Positions 15,311 to 20,205 of a stretch of DNA of 20,205 nucleotides are shown here, in pieces. The stretch spans positions 1 through 20,205 of the forward strand of contig JBDKFM010000019.1 in the NCBI GenBank assembly GCA_039798685.1. The letters are read 5' to 3'. The translations under genes were made by a program, and so were the position numbers. The first letter of the stretch is position 1. Each line of letters starts with the position of its first letter. This DNA is from JACPGQ01 sp039798685 (GTDB lineage: Bacteria > Patescibacteriota > Microgenomatia > Levybacterales > UBA12049). The notes beneath the pieces were generated by a model that was not told the DNA's origin, did not search any database, and saw only the letters and a list, made by a program, of their open reading frames with translations.

Positions 15311-15319
15311 TGATATAAT
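15311..15319 (+). promoter_or_regulatory. Extended -10 promoter of the ATP-grasp gene
   Basis: TGATATAAT (15311-15319) is an extended -10 (TGnTATAAT), ending 7 nt before the ATG at 15327. No clear -35 is needed for, or seen with, this type. The mRNA is predicted to be leaderless. Confidence 0.65.
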
Positions 15320-15326
15320 CAGTGAA

Positions 15327-16490
15327 ATGAGTAACACTGCTATATCTGAAAGAAGGGAGCCTCCTCAACAAGGCAATAGGGTACTTCGTGTATATGAAGG
15401 CTTTGGGAAACCACCAGTCGACTCCTTATCGTGGTTTATTGGAAATATGGCAGGAAATACAAAACAAAACGAAGCTATTGCTGACTTATTTAGAGCAAAC
15501 GGATTTCACATCGTTGAGGGTGGAAATTTCAATACAAGCAATTCCCTTGAATTTAGTATTTCAGACGATAGTCAGGTAAACGAACATATAAGAGATCTAG
15601 AAGTTGCTCGTAAAGTTGGCATTGATATGCCAAGATTTTTTGCTCCAGAAGAAGCAATTAGTGTTAGTGGTCCTTTAGTAGCAAAGCTTCCTGGCTCAGC
15701 GAGAGGTGAAGACAAATTTATCTTAAAAAACAAAGACCAAAAAACAAAATTTATAGCATGGGCATTAATGAATCAAAACTTGGGTGATCTTTATGATCAA
15801 AAAAACAGAGATGAAATAGTACAAAGAATACTAAGTAAAGTATCCGAAGGTGATTTCAAAGATCCATTTATTGACGAGAGGGGATGGCTTGACAGCTGGT
15901 TATTTGAGGAATATATCAATCCACCAGGAGAATACAATACTTCGTTTAGAGTCGTAGCAGACGCATTAGGTGATGTAATTTATTCGCAGGTAGCTCGTTC
16001 TGATGCTCAAAAAGAAGCTGAACGATTGCCTACCCCCGAAACTCACTATCCCGTACTTGAACAAATTTCAATACCTGGAAATTCATTCTTTTTACTATTA
16101 CTACATCCTGATAGCCCATTTTACATTTCCCCTACAAAATTTTTTTCTAATGTAGCAAGTGGCGGAAAACCACTACTTCTCAATGGGAAGCCTGTTGTAG
16201 ACCAACTAGATAGAAAAATCTTAGAAGATCTTGATATTAATCCTGACGAGCCTGAACTTCCTCAACAACTTTCCGAAACAACAAGCGCAATAGGAAGAGA
16301 ATATCGACGGTATTTTCCTCATGTTGGAGTAGATTTTATGAAGCGCAGTGACAACGGTAAATTTGTTCTGCTAGAAGTCAATAAAGGACCAAACCTACGA
16401 CCTGAAGCACTTGGTTTACCAGCTGAAACACCCCCTGAACAAAGTGAACTTGAGCTTTTGCGGAGAATAATTGCAAAACTTCCAAGTTAA
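15327..16490 (+). CDS. ATP-grasp-like ligase of unknown substrate
   Basis: A 387-aa protein started at the ATG at 15327 (MSNTAISERREPPQQ), since the -10 box lies between this and a longer TTG frame. ATP-grasp traits are PLVAKLPGSARGEDKFIL (116-133) as the nucleotide-binding Lys and small-residue loop, WLFEEYI (191-197) as the hinge strand, SFRVVADALGDVIYSQVAR (206-224), and VGVDFMKR...FVLLEVNKGPNLRPEALG (333-363) as the metal-binding D336, E350 and N352. The N-terminal WFIGNMAGNTKQNEAIADLFRANGF is like the pre-ATP-grasp domain of RimK or D-Ala-D-Ala ligase-type enzymes. A carboxylate-amine or peptide ligase is likely; the substrate is unknown. It is visibly richer in A/T and in A/T-ending codons than the genes before the tRNA. 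Confidence 0.75.
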   Translation: MSNTAISERREPPQQGNRVLRVYEGFGKPPVDSLSWFIGNMAGNTKQNEAIADLFRANGFHIVEGGNFNTSNSLEFSISDDSQVNEHIRDLEVARKVGIDMPRFFAPEEAISVSGPLVAKLPGSARGEDKFILKNKDQKTKFIAWALMNQNLGDLYDQKNRDEIVQRILSKVSEGDFKDPFIDERGWLDSWLFEEYINPPGEYNTSFRVVADALGDVIYSQVARSDAQKEAERLPTPETHYPVLEQISIPGNSFFLLLLHPDSPFYISPTKFFSNVASGGKPLLLNGKPVVDQLDRKILEDLDINPDEPELPQQLSETTSAIGREYRRYFPHVGVDFMKRSDNGKFVLLEVNKGPNLRPEALGLPAETPPEQSELELLRRIIAKLPS

Positions 16491-16690
16491 TATGCATAAA
16501 CTTGCTCTAGGTAGTTAATACTTTTCTGATAAACCAACTCAGGATACTTGATAGAGTTTATCCATTTTTTTATTCGGAAATCCTCAACCAGCGCTAGCAC
16601 AGTATTTCCTCAGAATTTCTCCATCGCTCTTCCTTTTTCATCTCCTGTATATATTCAAAAAGTAAGGAAGTATCCGCCTTTTTACCTCTT
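16487..16690 (-). pseudogene. Frameshifted gene remnant, unknown protein
   Basis: Two minus-strand frames look protein-like and join with a one-base change. The first runs from about 16690 (SRGKKADTSLLFEYIQEM, then KKEERWRNSEEILC) to a TAG at 16594-16596. The second, open from 16609 to a TAA at 16487-16489, reads ALVEDFRIKKWINSIKYPEL and then VYQKSINYLEQVYAY. One inserted base at the TAG would fuse them into a charged, helical C-terminus with no other stop. No start codon occurs upstream before a stop, except the ATG at 16641, which lies 6 nt after a TATATA. I do not recognise the family. It could be a broken remnant whose 5' end was replaced by the TetR operator region, or a small intact gene with a sequencing error. 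Confidence 0.4.
16491..16688. other. Intergenic stretch between ATP-grasp and TetR genes
   Basis: This part of the longest gene-free gap in the window holds only the possible minus-strand remnant described above. No terminator hairpin is visible after the ATP-grasp stop at 16490. The TetR promoter starts at 16689. Confidence 0.5.
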
Positions 16691-16717
16691 GACTTACTAG
16701 AACAAGTGTTCTATATT
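16689..16717 (+). promoter_or_regulatory. Promoter of the TetR-DUF378-fasciclin operon
   Basis: TTGACT (16689-16694), exactly 17 bp, and TATATT (16712-16717). The predicted start is near 16724, giving a leader of about 16 nt with no SD for the TetR gene. Both operator palindromes overlap this promoter. Confidence 0.75.
16698..16713 (+). promoter_or_regulatory. TetR operator O1
   Basis: A perfect inverted repeat TAGAACA-AG-TGTTCTA filling the spacer between -35 and -10. Its core AGAAC-N4-GTTCT recurs in O2. Occupation would block RNA polymerase. Confidence 0.75.
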
Positions 16718-16719
16718 TA

Positions 16720-16737
16720 TTAGAACATTCGTTCTAA
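16720..16737 (+). promoter_or_regulatory. TetR operator O2
   Basis: A perfect inverted repeat TTAGAAC-ATTC-GTTCTAA over the predicted transcription start, ending 2 nt before the TetR ATG. It shares the AGAAC-N4-GTTCT core with O1 at a centre distance of 23 bp, so the two sites are about two helical turns apart. Confidence 0.75.
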
Positions 16738-16739
16738 AT

Positions 16740-17315
16740 ATGAAGCAGGATACAAAAAAAATAATTCTACAAAAAGCTGTACCTATTTTTGCACAAAGTG
16801 GGTATGAAGGCTTTAGCATCAGAATATTAGCTGAGCAAATTCCAATTGCTCCCTCAGTCATCTACCATCATTTTGAAGACAAAGATGCTCTCTTAAAGGA
16901 AATGTTTCAGCAATTGAACAGGAACTTAGGAAATAAACGTGCACAATTACCAAAAAAATCTACTGCCCTGGAGATGCTCAGACAACGAATCGAGTTTCAA
17001 ATAGACAACCAGGAATCTATTGTCGCAGTTCTCAAATACTATCTCGCATACCGTGACTCTTTTAAAAAATTTAAAAACGGATTTGTTCCTGATAAAAGCG
17101 CACTGCACATAGAAGAAGTTTTACGATTTGGAGTAGAAACCAATGAATTTTTTGTCAAAAATCTTGAGGATGATGCAAAAGTAATCACACACGCAATTAA
17201 TGGCTTTCTTCTTGAATATTATCCATATACCCCAAAAGGTATTGAAAAAAAGGAACTTGTCGAGAGAATTTTGAGCTTTTTAATACGAGCGTTGAAAGGA
17301 GGTGAAAATACATGA
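16740..17315 (+). CDS. TetR/AcrR-family transcriptional repressor
   Basis: A 191-aa regulator of normal TetR length. The N-terminal DNA-binding domain reads KKIILQKAVPIFAQSGYEGF, then the helix-turn-helix SIRILAEQIPIAPSVIYHHFEDKDALLKEM (about 26-55), with the family-typical YxHFxxKxxLL. The C-terminal helical part (60-185) would bind the inducer and form the dimer; it has no recognisable ligand motif. Two near-identical palindromes overlap its promoter, so it almost certainly represses itself and the two genes after it. The TGA stop overlaps the DUF378 ATG by 4 bp (ATGA), and the DUF378 SD lies inside the last TetR codons. The ATG at 16740 has no SD and a short leader. Confidence 0.93.
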   Translation: MKQDTKKIILQKAVPIFAQSGYEGFSIRILAEQIPIAPSVIYHHFEDKDALLKEMFQQLNRNLGNKRAQLPKKSTALEMLRQRIEFQIDNQESIVAVLKYYLAYRDSFKKFKNGFVPDKSALHIEEVLRFGVETNEFFVKNLEDDAKVITHAINGFLLEYYPYTPKGIEKKELVERILSFLIRALKGGENT

Positions 17316-17509
17316 AAATAATAAACATTCTCGCATTAGTACTTGTAATTGTTGGAGGACTCAATTGGGGTCTCGTTGGTATGCTTCAATTTAATCTTGT
17401 GACTTCATTATTCGGAGAAGCATCAATGCTCTCAAATATTGTGTTCATACTTGTTGGTCTTTCTGCAGTCTACGTCGCTGCAGTTGTGCTACCAAAAGAG
17501 ATGAAGTAA
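17312..17509 (+). CDS. DUF378 small membrane protein
   Basis: A 65-aa protein with two membrane helices (about 4-25 and 40-60). It matches DUF378 (PF04070) by its opening MKIINILALVLVIVGGLNWG, then LVGMLQFNLV and a loop (FGEASMLSNIV) before the second helix with VGLSAVY. The role of the family is unknown. A consensus SD (AAAGGAGGTGA) lies about 7 nt before the ATG, which overlaps the TetR stop. It is cotranscribed with TetR and presumably with the fasciclin gene 80 bp downstream. Confidence 0.92.
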   Translation: MKIINILALVLVIVGGLNWGLVGMLQFNLVTSLFGEASMLSNIVFILVGLSAVYVAAVVLPKEMK

Positions 17510-17520
17510 TTAACACTTGC

Positions 17521-17541
17521 GTGGCACAAAACTTGTGCCAC
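17521..17541 (+). other. Perfect 9-bp hairpin between DUF378 and fasciclin genes
   Basis: GTGGCACAA-AAC-TTGTGCCAC is a perfect 9-bp stem with a 3-nt loop, 11 bp after the DUF378 stop. No T-run follows, so it is not a normal intrinsic terminator. It may be an RNA processing or stability element, or an additional protein site. Confidence 0.6.
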
Positions 17542-17549
17542 AACTAGTG

Positions 17550-17570
17550 GTAAGTACAGAAAGTATTTAC
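17550..17570 (+). other. Second hairpin just before the fasciclin SD
   Basis: GTAAGTAC-AGAAA-GTATTTAC forms an 8-bp stem (one G-U pair) that ends 5 nt before the AGGAGG of the fasciclin gene's SD. With the 17521-17541 hairpin it makes two stacked stem-loops in a 71-nt spacer that is otherwise unused. Confidence 0.5.
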
Positions 17571-17589
17571 AGGAAAGGAGGTGAAAAAT

Positions 17590-18147
17590 ATGAAACAGTC
17601 CACATTGTTATTGGTATTAGGAGGGGTAATACTCATTGCAGTTATCGCATTTGCTGCGACGAGTATGCAAAAGGGAACAAGCACCTTAAGTACCACTCCA
17701 AAAACGACAGCTATTGAGACTGAGCAGAAAACTATGAGCAACAAAACAATAGTTGATGTAGCGCAAGAAGCAGGTAATTTTACGACCTTAATTGCTGCAG
17801 TGAAAGCAGCAGGACTCGTTGAAACTCTCTCAGGAGCAGGGCCATTTACGGTCTTTGCACCAACTGATGAGGCGTTTGCAAAATTACCAGAAGGAACAGT
17901 TGAAGCGCTTTTGAAAGATAAAGCAAAACTTTCCAGCATCCTTACGTATCATGTCGTTGCGGGAAAAGTAATGGCAAAAGACGTAGCAGGTATGACTTCA
18001 GCGAAAACGGTTGAGGGAGGAGATGTTGCAGTAAAATCTGAAGATGGTAAAGTCATGATAAATGACGCTACTGTCACAACAGCAGATATCGAAGCATCAA
18101 ATGGAGTAATCCATGTGATCGATACCGTACTTCTTCCAAAGGAATAG
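17590..18147 (+). CDS. Membrane-anchored fasciclin-domain protein
   Basis: A 185-aa protein with an N-terminal membrane anchor or signal (MKQSTLLLVLGGVILIAVIA), a Thr-rich linker (28-50) and one full fasciclin (FAS1, PF02469) domain at 52-184. The FAS1 marks are TIVDVAQEAGNFTTLIAAVK, FTVFAPTDEAFAKLP (86-100, the H1 motif), the YH pair (120-121) in LTYHVVAGKVMA, and NGVIHVIDTVLLP (171-183, the H2 motif). FAS1 proteins mediate cell adhesion or surface contact. The ATG at 17590 is chosen because the in-frame GTG at 17581 lies inside the SD (AAAGGAGGTGA), which is nearly identical to that of the DUF378 gene. It is the last gene of the TetR operon, closed by a terminator. Confidence 0.94.
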   Translation: MKQSTLLLVLGGVILIAVIAFAATSMQKGTSTLSTTPKTTAIETEQKTMSNKTIVDVAQEAGNFTTLIAAVKAAGLVETLSGAGPFTVFAPTDEAFAKLPEGTVEALLKDKAKLSSILTYHVVAGKVMAKDVAGMTSAKTVEGGDVAVKSEDGKVMINDATVTTADIEASNGVIHVIDTVLLPKE

Positions 18148-18153
18148 TACTCG

Positions 18154-18185
18154 GGGAAAGCTAGTCTGCAGGCTAGCTTTCTTGA
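18154..18185 (+). terminator. Intrinsic terminator after the fasciclin gene
   Basis: GAAAGCTAG (18156-18164) and CTAGCTTTC (18173-18181) form a 9-bp stem with an 8-nt loop, extendable by two G-U pairs, 8 bp after the stop codon. The T-rich side is partly inside the stem (CTTTCTT), so it is a weak but plausible terminator. Confidence 0.6.
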
Positions 18186-18281
18186 GTTGAATGGACTACA
18201 TATAATCTTATTTAATCTGGATGCAATATTTGATCAGTTTGGGAAAAAGAAAACCATACTCCTTACCACCACACTTATACC

Positions 18282-18290
18282 TGATATAAT
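18282..18290 (+). promoter_or_regulatory. Extended -10 promoter of the deaminase gene
   Basis: TGATATAAT (18282-18290) is an extended -10, ending 6 nt before the GTG start at 18297, with a weak TTACCA at 16 bp upstream. The same nine bases form the ATP-grasp gene promoter. A leaderless mRNA with a GTG start is predicted. Confidence 0.65.
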
Positions 18291-18296
18291 TACCCC

Positions 18297-18794
18297 GTGA
18301 ATGATACTGACTATTTAGAGCTCGCAGTCGAACAGGCAAAAAAATCCGTCGCAATAGGTGAATTTCCAGCAGGCGCAGTGATAGTCAAAGATGGAGAAGT
18401 AATCTCAATAGGCGTGAGCATAGGATTCTCATTACACGATCCGACGAGTCATGCTGAGATGTCCGCAATAAGAGATGCGTGCAAAAGACTCAACACAACT
18501 GATCTTACAGGCGCTGTGCTTTATGAATCAATAGAATGTTGCACCATGTGTTTCTCTGCTGCGAATTGGTCAGGGGTTTCAAAGATTATCTACGCAGTAA
18601 AAAAGACCGCACAGATGGTAACAAAAGGATATTATGAAGGAAACACAGATAACAAGACACTTAACGAAATGAATTCGAGACAGATTGAGTTAGTCTATGC
18701 TCAGGATCTACAACCAGAATCACTCAGGGTGATTACTGAGTGGGAAATACAGGGAGGATTCAACAAGACGCAGTCTTCTCCTGTAAAAAAATAG
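18297..18794 (+). CDS. CDA-fold nucleoside/guanine deaminase
   Basis: A 165-aa zinc deaminase of the cytidine/deoxycytidylate deaminase superfamily, closest in look to guanine deaminase and TadA-type proteins. It has the substrate-loop segment EFPAGAVIVKDGEVIS, the first zinc motif HAE (H52 ligand, E54 proton shuttle; TSHAEMSAIRDA) and the second motif CCTMC (C82 and C85 as ligands). The usual Pro before the first Cys (PCxxC) is replaced by Cys (C81). The tail has YYEGN and LQPESLRVITEWE, more like guanine deaminases than tRNA adenosine deaminases. Purine or pyrimidine salvage is likely; the exact base is not readable. The start is GTG, directly downstream of a -10 box. It is followed by the exchanger gene. 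Confidence 0.88.
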   Translation: MNDTDYLELAVEQAKKSVAIGEFPAGAVIVKDGEVISIGVSIGFSLHDPTSHAEMSAIRDACKRLNTTDLTGAVLYESIECCTMCFSAANWSGVSKIIYAVKKTAQMVTKGYYEGNTDNKTLNEMNSRQIELVYAQDLQPESLRVITEWEIQGGFNKTQSSPVKK

Positions 18795-18823
18795 TTGCCC
18801 CAAAACATAACTCCGTTTATACT
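18795..18823 (+). promoter_or_regulatory. Possible promoter of the exchanger gene
   Basis: TTGCCC (18795-18800), 17 bp, and TATACT (18818-18823), starting 1 nt after the deaminase stop. The -10 ends 10 nt before a GTG at 18834, the same geometry as the promoter at 8642-8671. It favours GTG 18834 over TTG 18795 as the start. Confidence 0.4.
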
Positions 18824-18833
18824 AATTCAGAAC

Positions 18834-19772
18834 GTGCTTATCGCAAATTTACTGCTTTATTTTGGCGCATTTGCCTTCATCTGGTACGGATCTGGACTGA
18901 TCATCACTGCTGCAAGCAAATTCTCCTCCCGCTTACAACTATCACCATTTGCTTTCTCGTTTGTCTTTCTCGGCATTCTCACATCTATTCCTGAGTTCTC
19001 AGTCGGACTTCAGGCTGTTGCAGCACATGATGCCGAGATCTTCGTCGGCAACTTACTCGGGGGAATTGTTGTACTGTTTCTCGTCGTCATACCACTCCTG
19101 GCAATTTTTGGCAACGGCATCAGCCTGAAAAATGAGTTTGACAATAACACTCTTCTCGCGACCATGGGTGTTATCCTCGCACCATCATTTTTTATTCTAG
19201 ACAGGAGAGTTACCAATATGGAAGGTGGAGTGATGATCGCTTTATATCTCATTTTAGTTTTTATAGTGCAGAAGAAAAACGGAATATTTGACAGAAACAA
19301 CCAACAACTCTTTAACAAAAACGCATACTCATATATTGATTTACTAAAAATACTTCTTGGCATCGGAATCGTCTTTGTGGCAAGTACTCTCATTGTTGAA
19401 AAGACACTGTATTTTGCAAATCTTTTCAATATCTCTGCGTTCTATATCGGACTTATTGTCGTCGCACTCGGAACCGATCTCCCTGAGCTTACCCTAGCAA
19501 TCCGCTCTGTCATCTCCGGAAAAAAAGTTCTCGCGATGGGGGATTATATCGGTGCCGCAGCAGTCAGCACGTTTCTCTTTGGTCTCTTCACGCTACTTCA
19601 CAACGGAGAGGTCATTACTGTCAGTAATTTTCTTGTGACATTTCTTTTTATCGCAACCGCACTCGGACTCTTCTTCCTCTTCTTCCGCACAAAACACTTC
19701 ATCTCTCGGACACACGGATTCCTGCTCTTTGCTGTCTATATACTGTTTCTCGTCTGTGAGTTACAAAAATAA
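18834..19772 (+). CDS. Na+/Ca2+-exchanger (CaCA) family membrane protein
   Basis: A cation/Ca2+ antiporter-like protein of about 312 aa (325 if TTG at 18795 is the start) with about 10 helices in two inverted halves. The alpha-1 repeat is FLGILTSIPEFSVGLQAVAAHD followed by FVGNLLGG. The alpha-2 repeat is VVALGTDLPELTLAIRSV followed by AMGDYIGAAAVS. The SIPE and DLPE acidic residues that bind the cation are kept. The second GN is GD here, and the Ser of the usual GS after GN is Gly or Ala in both repeats, so ion choice may differ from standard YrbG-like exchangers. It follows the deaminase closely and converges with the ABC-F gene, 10 bp between stops. The N-terminus is uncertain as no ATG is available. 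Confidence 0.87.
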   Translation: MLIANLLLYFGAFAFIWYGSGLIITAASKFSSRLQLSPFAFSFVFLGILTSIPEFSVGLQAVAAHDAEIFVGNLLGGIVVLFLVVIPLLAIFGNGISLKNEFDNNTLLATMGVILAPSFFILDRRVTNMEGGVMIALYLILVFIVQKKNGIFDRNNQQLFNKNAYSYIDLLKILLGIGIVFVASTLIVEKTLYFANLFNISAFYIGLIVVALGTDLPELTLAIRSVISGKKVLAMGDYIGAAAVSTFLFGLFTLLHNGEVITVSNFLVTFLFIATALGLFFLFFRTKHFISRTHGFLLFAVYILFLVCELQK

Positions 19773-19782
19773 AGGGGATACT

Positions 19783-20205
19783 CTATGCCTCGTAATTAGA
19801 TGTGTCTTTGGGGATCCAGTGTTTGATCTTATTCTCTGGCAATAGCATGATCCTACTAGGCGATAAACCTTCAACAAATTCTTCAGTGTGACTCACAAAG
19901 AGCATCGCTCCTTTGTACGCTTTCAACGCTTCCAAAATAATTTTTTGTGATTCCATATCCAGATAGGTGGTCGGCTCATCGAGAATAAGGAGATTATATC
20001 CTCTGAGCATCAGTAGTGCGATTGAGAGTCGTGTTTTTTCACCACCTGAGAGTGAACCGACTGTCTGATAAATCCGCTCCCTGAGAAAGTTAAATTTAGA
20101 GAGAATCGGCCTGATCTGGGTGAGGGGAAGATCACATGTCGCCTCAACGGTCTGGAGAATTGTCTTTGAAAAATCAAATGTCTCAAACTCCTGAGAGTAA
20201 TATCC
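19783..20205 (-). CDS. ABC-F family ATPase, C-terminal part (runs off the window)
   Basis: The last 140 residues of an ABC-F ATPase, open to the window edge with no start inside. The frame continues upstream of the ATG at 20010, and the added part carries the second domain's key motifs. In order: GYYSQEFETFDF (Q-loop region), TVGSLSGGEKTRLSIALLML (ABC signature), LLILDEPTTYLDMES (Walker B and D-loop) and MLFVSHTEEFV (H-loop). It ends soon after the ATPase core, without a long C-terminal extension. ABC-F proteins act on the ribosome in translation regulation or antibiotic protection; the subgroup cannot be set from this part. TTYLD replaces the more usual TNHLD of ABC-F proteins. Confidence 0.93.
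   Translation of the reverse strand, partial: GYYSQEFETFDFSKTILQTVEATCDLPLTQIRPILSKFNFLRERIYQTVGSLSGGEKTRLSIALLMLRGYNLLILDEPTTYLDMESQKIILEALKAYKGAMLFVSHTEEFVEGLSPSRIMLLPENKIKHWIPKDTSNYEA

Noticed and set aside
17581..17589. GTG at 17581 as the fasciclin start
   Set aside because: The GTG is part of the AAAGGAGGTGA SD itself; the ATG at 17590 has correct spacing and begins a clean signal/anchor.
17544..17939. Minus-strand 131-aa frame opposite the fasciclin gene
   Set aside because: The plus-strand FAS1 domain is unambiguous and has a strong SD; the reverse frame is low-complexity shadow.

Overview
The window looks like chromosomal DNA of a small-genome, uncultivated bacterium, most likely of the Candidate Phyla Radiation (Patescibacteria, Microgenomates-like). 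This rests on the mix of genes: many poorly conserved polytopic membrane proteins, GT-C and GT4 glycosyltransferases, an O-antigen-ligase-family protein, VanW, DUF192, DUF1003, DUF378 and fasciclin proteins, beside ordinary housekeeping genes (typA, rarA, an ABC-F ATPase, tRNA-Gln). Several genes end in TGA, so code 4/25 lineages are unlikely. No rRNA, CRISPR array, transposase or integrase is visible. The phylum call is inference.

Layout. 1-3477 (minus): a likely operon of a 597-aa GT-C-like membrane protein, a 113-aa His-rich membrane protein and a DUF1003 protein. It is followed by a small membrane-anchored protein with its own promoter, a nested hairpin with a T6 run, and a partial unknown gene leaving the window. 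3575-5535 (plus): a GT4-GT2 glycosyltransferase pair with an ATGA overlap. 5540-8631 (minus): a tight three-gene envelope operon of a secreted beta-sandwich-like protein, an O-antigen ligase/O-oligosaccharyltransferase-family protein and a GT-C-like protein. 8698-12391 (minus): typA, an unknown 169-aa protein and rarA. 12453-15155 (plus): DUF192, VanW, an unknown polytopic protein and an unknown 297-aa protein. 15178-15248: tRNA-Gln(TTG). 15327-16490: an A/T-rich ATP-grasp-like gene. 16487-16690 (minus): a frameshifted gene remnant. 16740-18147: a TetR-DUF378-fasciclin cassette with two matching operator palindromes. 18297-19772: a CDA-family nucleoside/guanine deaminase and a Na+/Ca2+-exchanger-family protein. 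19783-20205 (minus): the C-terminal ATPase domain of an ABC-F protein.

The most striking pattern is regulatory. Almost every gene that starts a transcription unit has a sigma70-type -10 box ending only about 5-10 nt before its start codon, several with a good -35 box at 16-18 bp. This predicts leaderless or nearly leaderless mRNAs on both strands. Genes inside operons mostly start by overlap or close coupling without a clear Shine-Dalgarno (SD) sequence. The exceptions are typA, whose SD can be paired in a hairpin, and the TetR cassette, whose two downstream genes carry near-identical consensus SDs. That contrast, the A/T-rich ATP-grasp gene beside the tRNA, and the decayed gene between them suggest that about 15.25-18.15 kb was acquired.

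Functionally the window is dominated by envelope work: lipid or surface glycosylation, polymer ligation and surface adhesion. Translation and replication-stress genes lie in the middle.
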